Of a stretch of 26,088 nucleotides of DNA, positions 1-7,951 are shown one piece after another (the stretch's first letter is position 1; each line of letters opens with the position of its first letter). Location of the stretch: the NCBI GenBank assembly GCA_041497995.1, contig JBGQHM010000053.1, positions 1 to 26,088 on the forward strand, in the 5' to 3' direction. Both the position numbers and the translations under genes were made by a program. The DNA is from DATKMS01 sp041497995. Lineage in GTDB: Bacteria > Desulfobacterota > Binatia > HRBIN30. Below the pieces are notes generated by a model. That model saw only the letters and a list, made by a program, of their open reading frames with translations, was not told the DNA's origin and did no database searches.

Positions 1-388
1 CGTGCTTGAGCGCCAGATCATAGTAGTAGTCGTAGTCGCCGTGCAGGATCTGCACGAGCATCCGTTGTGGATCGAAGACCGACGCCATCGCCAACTCAAT
101 CCAGTCGTTGGCCACCAAGACACCCGCACCGGGTGGAACGGCGCGTGCCAACCGGCGCAACACCGCATAGAGATTCTCGGGGGGGAGGCTGTACTCCACC
201 GTAGCGTGACCGTCGGCCTCGAGGCCGCCTGCCGACCGCGCATCGGTGCTCCGCCGGTTGTGAGTCAAGATCGTATGCTGCAGGAAATCCTCGCCGCGGA
301 GCTGGGTGAGGACATCGGCAGTGTTACTCAGCACACCGCCGAGCTTGTCGGGGAGCACGTAGACGATGCTGGGCTGCGTTGTGCGCAT
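1..388 (-). CDS. Glycosyltransferase-like protein, N-terminal part (cut by window edge)
   Basis: Reading from an ATG at 388 on the minus strand, the frame stays open for 129 codons to the window edge. The protein begins MRTTQPSIVYVLPDKLGGV, a beta-strand followed by a Gly-rich loop, as in the N-terminal Rossmann domain of GT4/GT-B glycosyltransferases. A later stretch (VLVANDWIELAMAS, then ILHGDYDYYYDLA) fits the 'now a place name, now a message of sighting' pattern of that domain: a strand, an Asp-Trp loop and a His-Gly-Asp loop that often lies near the acceptor site. It starts only 5 nt after the stop of the FkbM methyltransferase, so it is co-transcribed with the polysaccharide genes and would add a sugar to the polymer repeat. 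The C-terminal nucleotide-sugar-binding half is outside the window, so donor and linkage cannot be named. Confidence 0.7.
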   Translation of the reverse strand, partial: MRTTQPSIVYVLPDKLGGVLSNTADVLTQLRGEDFLQHTILTHNRRSTDARSAGGLEADGHATVEYSLPPENLYAVLRRLARAVPPGAGVLVANDWIELAMASVFDPQRMLVQILHGDYDYYYDLALKH

Positions 389-393
389 GTGGC

Positions 394-1245
394 TCAAGGC
401 GTTGTTCTCCACGCGCGTGCCAAGAGCGCCCAGCACAACGCTTGCCCGGCAAACGGCGACGCAGGTGGGGCGACGGGCGGACGCCAGGGAAGCGGTGTGA
501 GTGCGTCGAGAGTGTACGTAAACCCCGTCGCGGACAGAATATCGAGCACCGCAGGCAGCCGGCGCTGCTTAGGATCGAACTCGTGGATATCGAGCAGCAG
601 CGTGTGCACGGCCCCCAGCGCGGGACGGCAGTCGGTGAGGACGTCCAACTCTGCGCCTTCGATGTCGAGCTTGAGGAGGTCGATCGGTTCCGCTTCGAGG
701 AGTTGGCGCAAGCGCACACTGCGCACACTGCGCGCCGTCCCCCCGAGCTCGCCGGCGAACTGGTCGATCGTTCCCGAGTCCGCGCCTTCGCAGCGAAAGC
801 TTACCGTGCCGTTGTCCGTCCACACGGCAGCATGGACGGCTTCGACGTCCGCGGCGCCGTTACGCCGCAGATTCTCCACCAACAAGGCGTGCAACGTGGG
901 GTCCGCCTCGTAGGCCGTCACCCGTGCCTGTGGGTAGAGCCGCTTGAAGTAGAGCGTGGCCAATCCCACGTTTGCCCCGATGTCGAGGATGCGCGGCGTG
1001 GGATGGCTACAGGCGAAACGCAGCGTCTGTTTGACGAACAGATCGTCCCACTGCGGGCAGAGTGTCAGCAGGTCGGTGTACTGCAGATCGTACTGCATCA
1101 GGCGGATGCGTCCCGGAGTGAAGCGCGGTGTGCGACTGGCGACGCGGCAGGCTTGTCGCCAAGCCGCGACTTCCGGGCTGGGGAAGAGCTGTCGCTTGGC
1201 GTTGCCCGCAACGCGCCGGAGGGACTGAAGAAGCCGGGCCCTCAC
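394..1245 (-). CDS. FkbM-family SAM-dependent methyltransferase
   Basis: This 283-residue protein shows the FkbM methyltransferase signature. Motif I is ILDIGANVGLATLYF at about residues 86-100, followed by the acidic loop AYEADP that would bind the ribose of S-adenosylmethionine. The later core strand LLKLDIEGAELDVL is the typical FkbM 'DIEG.E' motif. FkbM enzymes O-methylate sugars or polyketides. Next to export and glycosyltransferase genes, methylation of a polysaccharide residue is the likely role (inference). The start is a GTG at 1245 that overlaps the TGA of the upstream ABC ATPase gene (GTGA), which indicates translational coupling. The next gene follows after 5 nt. The first 50 residues are basic and not conserved in obvious motifs. 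Confidence 0.88.
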   Translation of the reverse strand: MRARLLQSLRRVAGNAKRQLFPSPEVAAWRQACRVASRTPRFTPGRIRLMQYDLQYTDLLTLCPQWDDLFVKQTLRFACSHPTPRILDIGANVGLATLYFKRLYPQARVTAYEADPTLHALLVENLRRNGAADVEAVHAAVWTDNGTVSFRCEGADSGTIDQFAGELGGTARSVRSVRLRQLLEAEPIDLLKLDIEGAELDVLTDCRPALGAVHTLLLDIHEFDPKQRRLPAVLDILSATGFTYTLDALTPLPWRPPVAPPASPFAGQALCWALLARAWRTTP

Positions 1246-2561
1246 AACTCCCTCGGGGCGCTTGCCGTTGCTTCAGGGACCAAATCGACGCGCTGCCAAT
1301 CGGCACGACGGCATACCAGCCCGCGGCTCTCATAGAGCTCGTACGGTCGCCACGGCCGGCGCGGTGGCAGCAGCTCGAAGCATAGCGCGTCGGGAACTTC
1401 GTCGACGTGCTGCACGAACGGGATGCCGAGAAACACATTCACGGTGTAGCGCCCGGGGATGAACGTTGGACCCGGAAGGCGGATGCGCACTCGGCACGCG
1501 CGAGTTGCCGGCAGCTCCACGCCGTCGTCATCGACGTTCATCAGGCTGAGGAGTGGCTGGCCAAGTGCGGAACACACACTCAGCTCGAGGACCAACCCAC
1601 GCAAGCTCGTGCCGGTCGAATCTGGTTGCTGGACCGCGAGGTCGACCTCGAACTGCAGGTCGGCGTCGCACGGCAGCGCTCCAACCACCTGCCCGCCCTC
1701 ATCGAGCATGCGCATACCGATAACACGCGCCCACCCCGTGCCGCTGCGATTGCTGGATTGGAACACAGGCACGGTCGCGGCAGCATCCGCTGCGGCCAGA
1801 TAGCGATCGCTGACTTCGCCGACCGATCCAACGGCGGCCAAGCGGCCGCGCTCTAAGAGCAGCGCACGGCTGCACAGCCGCTGCACCGCAACCATGTTGT
1901 GACTCACGAACAGCACCGTACGCCCGCCGCGCGCCACGTCGCTGATCTTACCGATGCACTTTTTCTGAAACTCCAGATCGCCCACTGCCAGCACCTCGTC
2001 GACCAGGAGGATTTCCGGCTCCAAGTGCGCTGCCACGCTGAAGGCCAGGCGTAGGTACATGCCACTGGAGTAGTGCTTCACGGGCGTGTCGACGAACTGC
2101 TCGACTTCGGCAAACGCGATGATCTCATCAAACCGGCGGTCGATCTCCGCCTTCTTCATCCCGAGGATCGCACCATTCAGGTAGACATTCTCGCGGCCGG
2201 TCAGCTCGGCGTGAAAACCCGTACCGACCTCGAGCAAGGATCCGACACGTCCTTGAATCTCCGCCGTACCTTCGGTTGGCTCCGTGATGCGTGAGAGGAT
2301 CTTGAGCAGTGTGGACTTCCCCGCGCCGTTACGACCGATGACGCCGACCACCTCGCCGCGGCGCACCTCGAACGACACGTGGCGCAGCGCCCAGATCGTC
2401 TCGACCCCGGCATGCGATGCGGAGCGCGGATGTGCGCTCCGACGAACGGCCATGCCCGCAAAGCGCACCAACGTGTCGCGCAACGTGGAGTACCCGCCGC
2501 CGCCGCTGCCAATGCGGTATTGCTTGCTCAGACCGTCGATGCGAATCGCGAGATCAGGCAT
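1242..2561 (-). CDS. ABC transporter ATP-binding protein, Wzt/TagH-like, with C-terminal Wzt_C-type domain
   Basis: This 439-residue protein has an N-terminal ABC ATPase domain: Walker A GRNGAGKS at residues 76-83, signature YSSGM at about 164-168, Walker B ILLVDEVLAVGD at about 184-195, and switch His in FVSHNM. The YSSGM signature and the ca. 170-residue beta-rich extension after residue 265 match Wzt-type ATPases that drive export of finished polysaccharide chains. The extension in that family recognises the non-reducing end of the polymer. An ATPase like this needs a membrane permease (Wzm), and none is encoded between 1 and 9082, so the partner must lie further downstream (before position 1) or elsewhere. 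Translation ends in a GTGA overlap with the FkbM gene. A 155-nt gap with a short tandem repeat separates it from the NusG-like gene upstream. Confidence 0.92.
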   Translation of the reverse strand: MPDLAIRIDGLSKQYRIGSGGGGYSTLRDTLVRFAGMAVRRSAHPRSASHAGVETIWALRHVSFEVRRGEVVGVIGRNGAGKSTLLKILSRITEPTEGTAEIQGRVGSLLEVGTGFHAELTGRENVYLNGAILGMKKAEIDRRFDEIIAFAEVEQFVDTPVKHYSSGMYLRLAFSVAAHLEPEILLVDEVLAVGDLEFQKKCIGKISDVARGGRTVLFVSHNMVAVQRLCSRALLLERGRLAAVGSVGEVSDRYLAAADAAATVPVFQSSNRSGTGWARVIGMRMLDEGGQVVGALPCDADLQFEVDLAVQQPDSTGTSLRGLVLELSVCSALGQPLLSLMNVDDDGVELPATRACRVRIRLPGPTFIPGRYTVNVFLGIPFVQHVDEVPDALCFELLPPRRPWRPYELYESRGLVCRRADWQRVDLVPEATASAPREL

Positions 2562-2570
2562 GCGGGAAGT

Positions 2571-2598
2571 GCGGATTTCGGATTGCGGATTTCGGATT
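2571..2598. repeat. Perfect 14-bp tandem duplication in front of the ABC ATPase gene
   Basis: The 14-mer GCGGATTTCGGATT occurs twice without a gap, and each copy is itself two heptads (GCGGATT, TCGGATT). It lies 9 nt before the ATPase start codon, where a ribosome-binding site would be expected, and no good Shine-Dalgarno is visible there. Similar ATCCG-rich short repeats are common between genes in some uncultured high-GC lineages. The rest of the 155-nt spacer (2562-2716) contains only a modest hairpin (arms 2683-2690 and 2697-2704) and no T-tract. Confidence 0.85.
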
Positions 2599-2716
2599 GA
2601 AGGGAGCTTTCAGGAACGTGGGCGAGCTACCGCCATCCAGGTGGGCCGAAGCGCCCTGCGTTTCTTGGGTACTCATGCTGTCGTGCACCGCCGTCACGGT
2701 GCGCACTGCCCAACCG

Positions 2717-3262
2717 TCATCCTACGGCGCGGACCGCCGCACGGTCGATGATGGCCCGGCCGTTGTATTTCAACGCATCGAGGAGGATCGCCACGCGTTC
2801 CGTGCCGCTGCACGCCGCGAGGATGCCCGTGTATCCCTTGAACGGCCCGGCGGTGATTTCCACTCGCTGTCCAAGCGGCAGTGAAGGCGGGTGCAACACG
2901 ACGAACCCATCCTGCATGCCGGCCCGAATGGTGTGCAGCAACTCGCCCGGCACTTCGGCCGGGCCGCCACCGAGCACGACCACGCCGCGCACGCCGCGCG
3001 CATAGTGCACGGCTTTGAAATCTCGCAGCGGGTCAAACGCTGCGAACAAATAGCCAGGGAAGAGCGGCCGTATCACCTCACGCCGGTAGCCGTGCAGGAT
3101 GACGCGTTGACGGTAGCGCGGGCAGAAGACGCGCTGGCACTGCCGCTGCAGATGGATCTCGGCCACCTGCTCGCGCCCCGCTTGGGTGTGCACCGCGAAC
3201 CAGGGATGGGTGGTGGTGTCGGGGACGAGCTCGCTGTCCGCGGCCTGCAGGGCGTGCAGCAT
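2717..3262 (-). CDS. NusG/RfaH-family transcription elongation factor within the polysaccharide operon
   Basis: This is a protein of 181 residues if translated from the ATG at 3262. The N-terminal NGN domain begins WFAVHTQAGREQVAE and carries the conserved RPLFPGYLFA segment that in NusG relatives contacts the RNA polymerase clamp. A C-terminal KOW domain contains GPFKGYTGIL. Specialised NusG paralogs (RfaH, LoaP, UpxY types) prevent premature termination in long polysaccharide operons. Its place inside such an operon, not next to rplK/secE, argues for that role (inference). The frame could be read upstream to 3331, but that part would overlap the preceding gene and is an Arg-rich out-of-frame shadow. 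The ATG at 3262 lies 4 nt after the previous stop codon and is preferred. Confidence 0.88.
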   Translation of the reverse strand: MLHALQAADSELVPDTTTHPWFAVHTQAGREQVAEIHLQRQCQRVFCPRYRQRVILHGYRREVIRPLFPGYLFAAFDPLRDFKAVHYARGVRGVVVLGGGPAEVPGELLHTIRAGMQDGFVVLHPPSLPLGQRVEITAGPFKGYTGILAACSGTERVAILLDALKYNGRAIIDRAAVRAVG

Positions 3263-3266
3263 CACT

Positions 3267-5450
3267 TCATTCCGTCGAGAAGGCCGCCGGCGCGAGCGGG
3301 GCTGCCGCGCCCGCGACGCGCAGGTACGCATCGAGTGTGCGTTGGCGCGGTGTGCCCGAGCCCGGCAGACGCGCGGTCAACGTGAGCGCCGCATCGACAA
3401 CGGTGGTGGCATGGACGCGGACATCCGCGGGCAAGCTGGCCCAGTGCTGGAGGTACCAATCCGCGACGTCGAGCCGCACTCGAGGGTCGTACGGAGCCAT
3501 GGCCGCGGCGCGGTCGAGGAGGTCATACACCACCGGCGCCGTGGTCGCCGCCTCGGTTGTGCGGGCCAGGCCGAGCAGCGCCCGTGGCTGCACGGGGGCG
3601 GCCCATAGTGACCGAACAAACGCATCAGCAGCGGCAGAGGGTGCAGCTGACATACCGGCCAACTGGTGTGCCAGTTCGAGCTGTGCGTCCGGCGCGTTCG
3701 GCAGACGCGCCGCGGCCTCTTGCGCCAGTGCCAACGCCGGTGCGCCGGCTGGAGTTTCTGCGGGCGTCATCAGACTGCGCAGGGCACTGCCGGGATTGAC
3801 GCGGTGCAGCATCGCCTCGGCGTCCCAGCGCTGCCACACGAACACCGTCCACGCCGCGCTGACTGCGAGCGCGACCAGCGCGGGGGTGCGGGCGCGCACG
3901 ACTCTCAGTCGTCGTTGGCCGTGGTCTGCCGTCGCAGCGGTCCTGCGCCGCGCCAACCGTACCAGCGCGCCGGCGAGAAACGTGAACACCAAAGCGTTTG
4001 CCGGAATATGCAGATTGAAGTCCGTGAACGCGTGCACCAGCAACGCCAGGGCGCCGGTTGCGAAGCCCCAGAAGAGCAGGGCCTCGTCCGGTGTCGCGCG
4101 GTGCTCGTGGTCTGCGCGTATCACTCTTGCGGCCAGAATGCCGAGCAGCGCCAAGCTGGCGGCTGCTGCCGGTAGCCCCACCTCGGACAGCCACTCGAGA
4201 TAATCATTGTGCGCGTGGTCGACATCGACGCCATACGCCCAACTCTGGATGGTCCGGCGACGGTAGAGCTGGAAGCCCGCGCCGAAGTTGCCGATGCCGA
4301 CTCCGAACAACGGGAAGGCTCTAGTCATGTCCAGCGTGTCCGCCGCTATGGACGTGCGCGCGATGTCGCCGGACCCAACGCGTTCCGTGAACTGCGGGAA
4401 CAGCAGCCAAACGGCGGCGCCGATCACCACCGCGACAGCGGTCGCAGCGCGGCTACGACCATTGACCATACGGATGCGGCCTGCCGTGGTGAGGGCGATG
4501 GCAACCACCGTCGCAACGAATGCCGATCGCGATCCCGACGCTGCGAGTGCCACCACCACGAGGAGCGCGAGGCACCACAGACTCGCGGCGCGCCCGGCGG
4601 CGGGTTCGGACAGCTGTGCCAGCATGTGTGCCCCACGCGTCAACCACCCGCCGTGCACCAGGTCGCTGCCGAAAGTGTGGTGACGTTTCCGCCAGGTCGC
4701 CACGGCGCGCGCCACCAGGAGCGGCAAGGCCATTTCGAGCAAGCCGGCGAAGTGATTGCGGTTGAGATAGGTACCAGTGCAAGTCGCGTGTGCAGGGCAT
4801 TCGAACCACAGGATGCGGCTATCACCATTCGACTGCTGCACGAAAGCGTATGCGGCCTCGAAAACAGCGACGACGATGACCGCGATCACCAACCACCGCA
4901 ACGCGCGTAGCTCATGCCCCCAGGGATACAACGCCACCACCGCGCCCAGCACCGCGTAGCTCATACCCATCCACAGCGTCGCCCACGAATCGTACGGTAC
5001 CAGACTGAGCGCGCGCCACGAAGCGGGGAGCGGCAGGAACGCCGGCAGATGCAGCAACGGCGGAGTGGCGTGCAGCGCGGCGAACAGGTCACCGAAGGGC
5101 GGGCGCCCAGGCCAGTCGGGCAGCGCGGTGTGGTACACGTCGAAGGCGTGCGGCGAGAGCCAGCCCACCAACGTGGGCGGCAGGGGCACGAGCGGCGCAG
5201 TGACCAACGCGAGCACTACTAGGCCGTAGGGCATCACGCCCGATGTGATGGGCGGTCGGATCGGCTGCGGCCGGCGCAGCAGAGCCCGCATGCTCCACAG
5301 CCCCAGTACGGCAGCGCTGGTAAGTTGGATGAGGGCACGGCTCCAGTACGAGAGGCCACCGCCTGCCAGTACGGGAAAGGTGAGGAGTCCCGCGACCGCG
5401 CAGAGGACGGTGCGATCACACAGCTTCTGGAGCGAATTGGCTGGCAACAT
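3267..5450 (-). CDS. O-antigen ligase / Wzy-like polytopic membrane protein with C-terminal extension
   Basis: A large multi-spanning inner-membrane protein (about 727 residues from the ATG at 5450). Numbered from the alternative GTG at 5492, about ten hydrophobic segments lie between residues 28 and 550. Wzy_C/O-antigen ligase landmarks are visible: GTYLNRNHFAGLLEMALPL (240-258), GSRSAF (320-325), GVGIGNF (397-403) and HAHNDYLEWLSEVG (427-440). The family joins or polymerises lipid-linked glycans at the periplasmic face. The last ca. 170 residues are soluble, Ala-rich and helical, resembling the TPR-like tails of some ligases. The GTG at 5492 has a GGTGA before it and is a real alternative start. 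The ATG at 5450 has no clear Shine-Dalgarno. Ligase and polymerase cannot be separated from sequence alone. Confidence 0.85.
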   Translation of the reverse strand: MLPANSLQKLCDRTVLCAVAGLLTFPVLAGGGLSYWSRALIQLTSAAVLGLWSMRALLRRPQPIRPPITSGVMPYGLVVLALVTAPLVPLPPTLVGWLSPHAFDVYHTALPDWPGRPPFGDLFAALHATPPLLHLPAFLPLPASWRALSLVPYDSWATLWMGMSYAVLGAVVALYPWGHELRALRWLVIAVIVVAVFEAAYAFVQQSNGDSRILWFECPAHATCTGTYLNRNHFAGLLEMALPLLVARAVATWRKRHHTFGSDLVHGGWLTRGAHMLAQLSEPAAGRAASLWCLALLVVVALAASGSRSAFVATVVAIALTTAGRIRMVNGRSRAATAVAVVIGAAVWLLFPQFTERVGSGDIARTSIAADTLDMTRAFPLFGVGIGNFGAGFQLYRRRTIQSWAYGVDVDHAHNDYLEWLSEVGLPAAAASLALLGILAARVIRADHEHRATPDEALLFWGFATGALALLVHAFTDFNLHIPANALVFTFLAGALVRLARRRTAATADHGQRRLRVVRARTPALVALAVSAAWTVFVWQRWDAEAMLHRVNPGSALRSLMTPAETPAGAPALALAQEAAARLPNAPDAQLELAHQLAGMSAAPSAAADAFVRSLWAAPVQPRALLGLARTTEAATTAPVVYDLLDRAAAMAPYDPRVRLDVADWYLQHWASLPADVRVHATTVVDAALTLTARLPGSGTPRQRTLDAYLRVAGAAAPLAPAAFSTE

Positions 5451-5551
5451 GTGGCATGACGCGACGAGCCCGCGTCTCCGGCAACCGCTCACTCACCAGC
5501 GACGCGTGCCTTCGGCAGGGTGGCTACGGCTGCCGCTGCCCGTGCCGCCCC

Positions 5552-7942
5552 TCACGTCGGGTGCTCGTCCTCCGTTCGACGCTTTCCATAGTACCCGCCG
5601 TAGTAGTGGCGATAGTAGTAGTAGGGTGAGCCGCCGCGGGTAACGTCAACGCAGTTGAGCACGACGCCGAGCACGTGCGAGCGCACGGCGTCGAGGTGTC
5701 CCAGTGCCTTCTGCACGACATCACGGCCCCACTCGCCGCCCTTGACGACGAGCAGCACGCCGTCAGCCTTGGTGGCCATCACCACGCTGTCGGTTACGGG
5801 CAGGACTGGTGGCGAATCGATCAACACGAAATCGAACTGCTCCTTGAGGGTATTGAGCAGCTGCGTCATCAGTCGCGAGCCCAGCAGCTCCGCCGGGTTC
5901 GGCGGGCTGGCGCCGGCAGGGAGCACGTACACCGCGCTAGCGCTGAGCGCCTGGCCATTGCCGTTCGAGAAGAGCGGCGACAGCACCAGTGCTTCCGGCA
6001 GGTCGCACTGGCCGGTCAGCACACTGCTGAGGCCCGGCTCGCGCACGACGCGCATCTGCCGGTGGCAGCCGGGTTTGCGCAGGTCGGCGTCGACGATCAA
6101 CACGCGCGAGCCGGACAATGCGAGACTCACGGCCAAATTGACGGTGGTGACGGTCTTGCCCTCGCCAGCCTGGCTGCTCGTGACCAAAATGGTTTTTGGC
6201 GGACTACCCGGCGACGAGAACAGGACGTTGGTGCGGATGCTGCGGTACGCTTCGCTCACGATGGAGGCGGGGTGCAGCAGGGTGACCAGATCGCGCCCGT
6301 TGGAGCTGCCGGTGGTTGCCGGTGGGCCTCCATTGCCGTTGGCTGGCAAGCGCCGGAAGTCGGGGACCACACCGAAGGTCGGCAAGCGCAGGAGCGCGGC
6401 GACGTCCTCGGGGGTGTGAATGCGGGTGTCGAGCCGCTCGACGAGCAGGCAGGCAAGGACACCGACGAGCAGGCCGAAGAACAAGCCGAACTCGATGTTC
6501 CGGCGCGTACGCGGATAGCTGGGTATGTCGGCCGCTACGGCGCGATCCACGAGCTTCACGCTGGTCCAACGGAAGACGCCCGAGTTCAAGTCGGCTTGCT
6601 TCGCCTCCTGCAGCAAGGTGGCGTAGAGTTCTTGGTTGGTTTCGACTTCACGCTGCAGAATCAGCAACTGCACGAGGCCGCGGTCTTCGGCGCTCGCCAC
6701 TTTGCTCAGCTGCCCGAAGTTGGTACGCAAGCCGAGCTCCTTTGCTTGGGCCGCTTCGAAAGCGGCGCGCAGCTGCTCGCGGGCTTGGGCGCCCGCGGCG
6801 CGCAGCTGGTCGTGTAAGGCATCCATGCGCGCCCGCATCGTCACCATGTCGGGGTGGTGGCGTCCGTACTCGTTCAGCCGCGCGGCGTACTTGGCTTTGA
6901 GCGACAGGAGCTCGTCACGCAGGGCCTTCAGCGACGGCTCGGGCAGCGTCGCTGCCACTTCATCAGGGCTCATGGCGGCCGCGTTGCGATACGAGGCCTC
7001 CGCGACGATGCGTTCGCCTTGCGCCTCGGTGAGGAGCTTGTTCAGCTGCTGCAGCGCCTCGCGGGTGATCGTTGTGTTGTCCTTGGGCAGACTGAGAATG
7101 CCATGTGAGCTCTGGTACTCGCTCAAGGCCTTGCGCGACGCCTCGAGCTTACCCTTCACCTCATCGAGTTGCTGCCGGACCACGCTCTGCGCGTCACTCA
7201 GCGAGGTGACTTTGGTTTCCAGATCCATGTCGACGAGGGCTTGGGCGTGCGCGTTGGCGATGGTGGCGCCAATGGACGGATCAGGATGCGTGACGACGAT
7301 GTCCGCCAATGAGGTCATGGGTTCGGGACGGATGGAAATGAGACCGTAATATGCGTTGATGGTGGCGATATCGACGCCTTCCCACAGCTGCGGGCCGGTC
7401 TGCTTGCCGTCCGGTGGGGTGGGTTCAGCGCCGCCGATCGCGACGCGGACAGCGGTGAGTAGCTTGCCGGGAACAGCGCGCACACCGTCCCAAGCACCGC
7501 GCCAGCCCGCCGCAGGCGGCTCTGCTGACTCGGTGTGACCGAGCCACTCGGTTCCTCTCTCGTGGGCTTGTCGGATGACTCTGGCAGCCAGCACCTTGGT
7601 GGTGAGCAGGCGCACCACCAAGGCCGGGGAGATGACGAACTCAGACTTGACCATTTCAAGGTCTTTGCCCGGGGGCAGCGCCGCTTTGAACTCCACCGTC
7701 GCTTGGGCTTGATACAGCCGCGGCTGACGCACCGTATACACGGCCGCGATGGTGAGTCCGATGAGGCTGGTGGCAGCCAACAGCCAGCGTCGACCGTAGA
7801 AGATGCGCCAGTAGTAGTGGAACTCGCTCTCGCTTGATGTGGAGGCATGGCGCCAATCGGGTGCGTCGGTGGCCGGGACAACGTTCCGGTCGTGGGGGGG
7901 CTCCTCGTGGTGGCCCAGGCGAGGTGGGTGCCAAGAATGCAT
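5552..7942 (-). CDS. Wzc-type polysaccharide co-polymerase fused to BY-kinase (chain length determinant / tyrosine autokinase)
   Basis: A 796-residue inner-membrane protein. TM1 (about 53-70) is followed by a Wzz domain and a long periplasmic coiled-coil region (about 225-450, with the HHPDM element), then the pre-TM proline segment IPSYP, TM2 (about 483-502) and a cytoplasmic bacterial tyrosine kinase. The kinase has Walker A QAGEGKT at 591-597, Walker A' VLIVDADLRKP at 614-624 and Walker B FVLIDSPP at about 705-712. The C-terminus ends in a tyrosine cluster with eight Tyr between 774 and 785, the usual autophosphorylation site. The family controls polymer length and couples synthesis to the Wza export channel, whose gene ends 9 nt upstream. 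Mature length exceeds E. coli Wzc (about 720) because of the N-terminus and periplasmic region. Confidence 0.95.
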   Translation of the reverse strand: MHSWHPPRLGHHEEPPHDRNVVPATDAPDWRHASTSSESEFHYYWRIFYGRRWLLAATSLIGLTIAAVYTVRQPRLYQAQATVEFKAALPPGKDLEMVKSEFVISPALVVRLLTTKVLAARVIRQAHERGTEWLGHTESAEPPAAGWRGAWDGVRAVPGKLLTAVRVAIGGAEPTPPDGKQTGPQLWEGVDIATINAYYGLISIRPEPMTSLADIVVTHPDPSIGATIANAHAQALVDMDLETKVTSLSDAQSVVRQQLDEVKGKLEASRKALSEYQSSHGILSLPKDNTTITREALQQLNKLLTEAQGERIVAEASYRNAAAMSPDEVAATLPEPSLKALRDELLSLKAKYAARLNEYGRHHPDMVTMRARMDALHDQLRAAGAQAREQLRAAFEAAQAKELGLRTNFGQLSKVASAEDRGLVQLLILQREVETNQELYATLLQEAKQADLNSGVFRWTSVKLVDRAVAADIPSYPRTRRNIEFGLFFGLLVGVLACLLVERLDTRIHTPEDVAALLRLPTFGVVPDFRRLPANGNGGPPATTGSSNGRDLVTLLHPASIVSEAYRSIRTNVLFSSPGSPPKTILVTSSQAGEGKTVTTVNLAVSLALSGSRVLIVDADLRKPGCHRQMRVVREPGLSSVLTGQCDLPEALVLSPLFSNGNGQALSASAVYVLPAGASPPNPAELLGSRLMTQLLNTLKEQFDFVLIDSPPVLPVTDSVVMATKADGVLLVVKGGEWGRDVVQKALGHLDAVRSHVLGVVLNCVDVTRGGSPYYYYRHYYGGYYGKRRTEDEHPT

Positions 7943-7951
7943 AGCTCTGGC

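Noticed and set aside
2..1335. Long plus-strand open frames opposite the methyltransferase and glycosyltransferase genes
   Set aside because: They mirror real minus-strand genes in high-GC DNA and have low-complexity Arg/Ala-rich products without domains.
5655..6817. Plus-strand frames of 254 and 380 codons opposite the Wzc gene
   Set aside because: The minus-strand frame has all Wzc motifs; the others are shadow frames.
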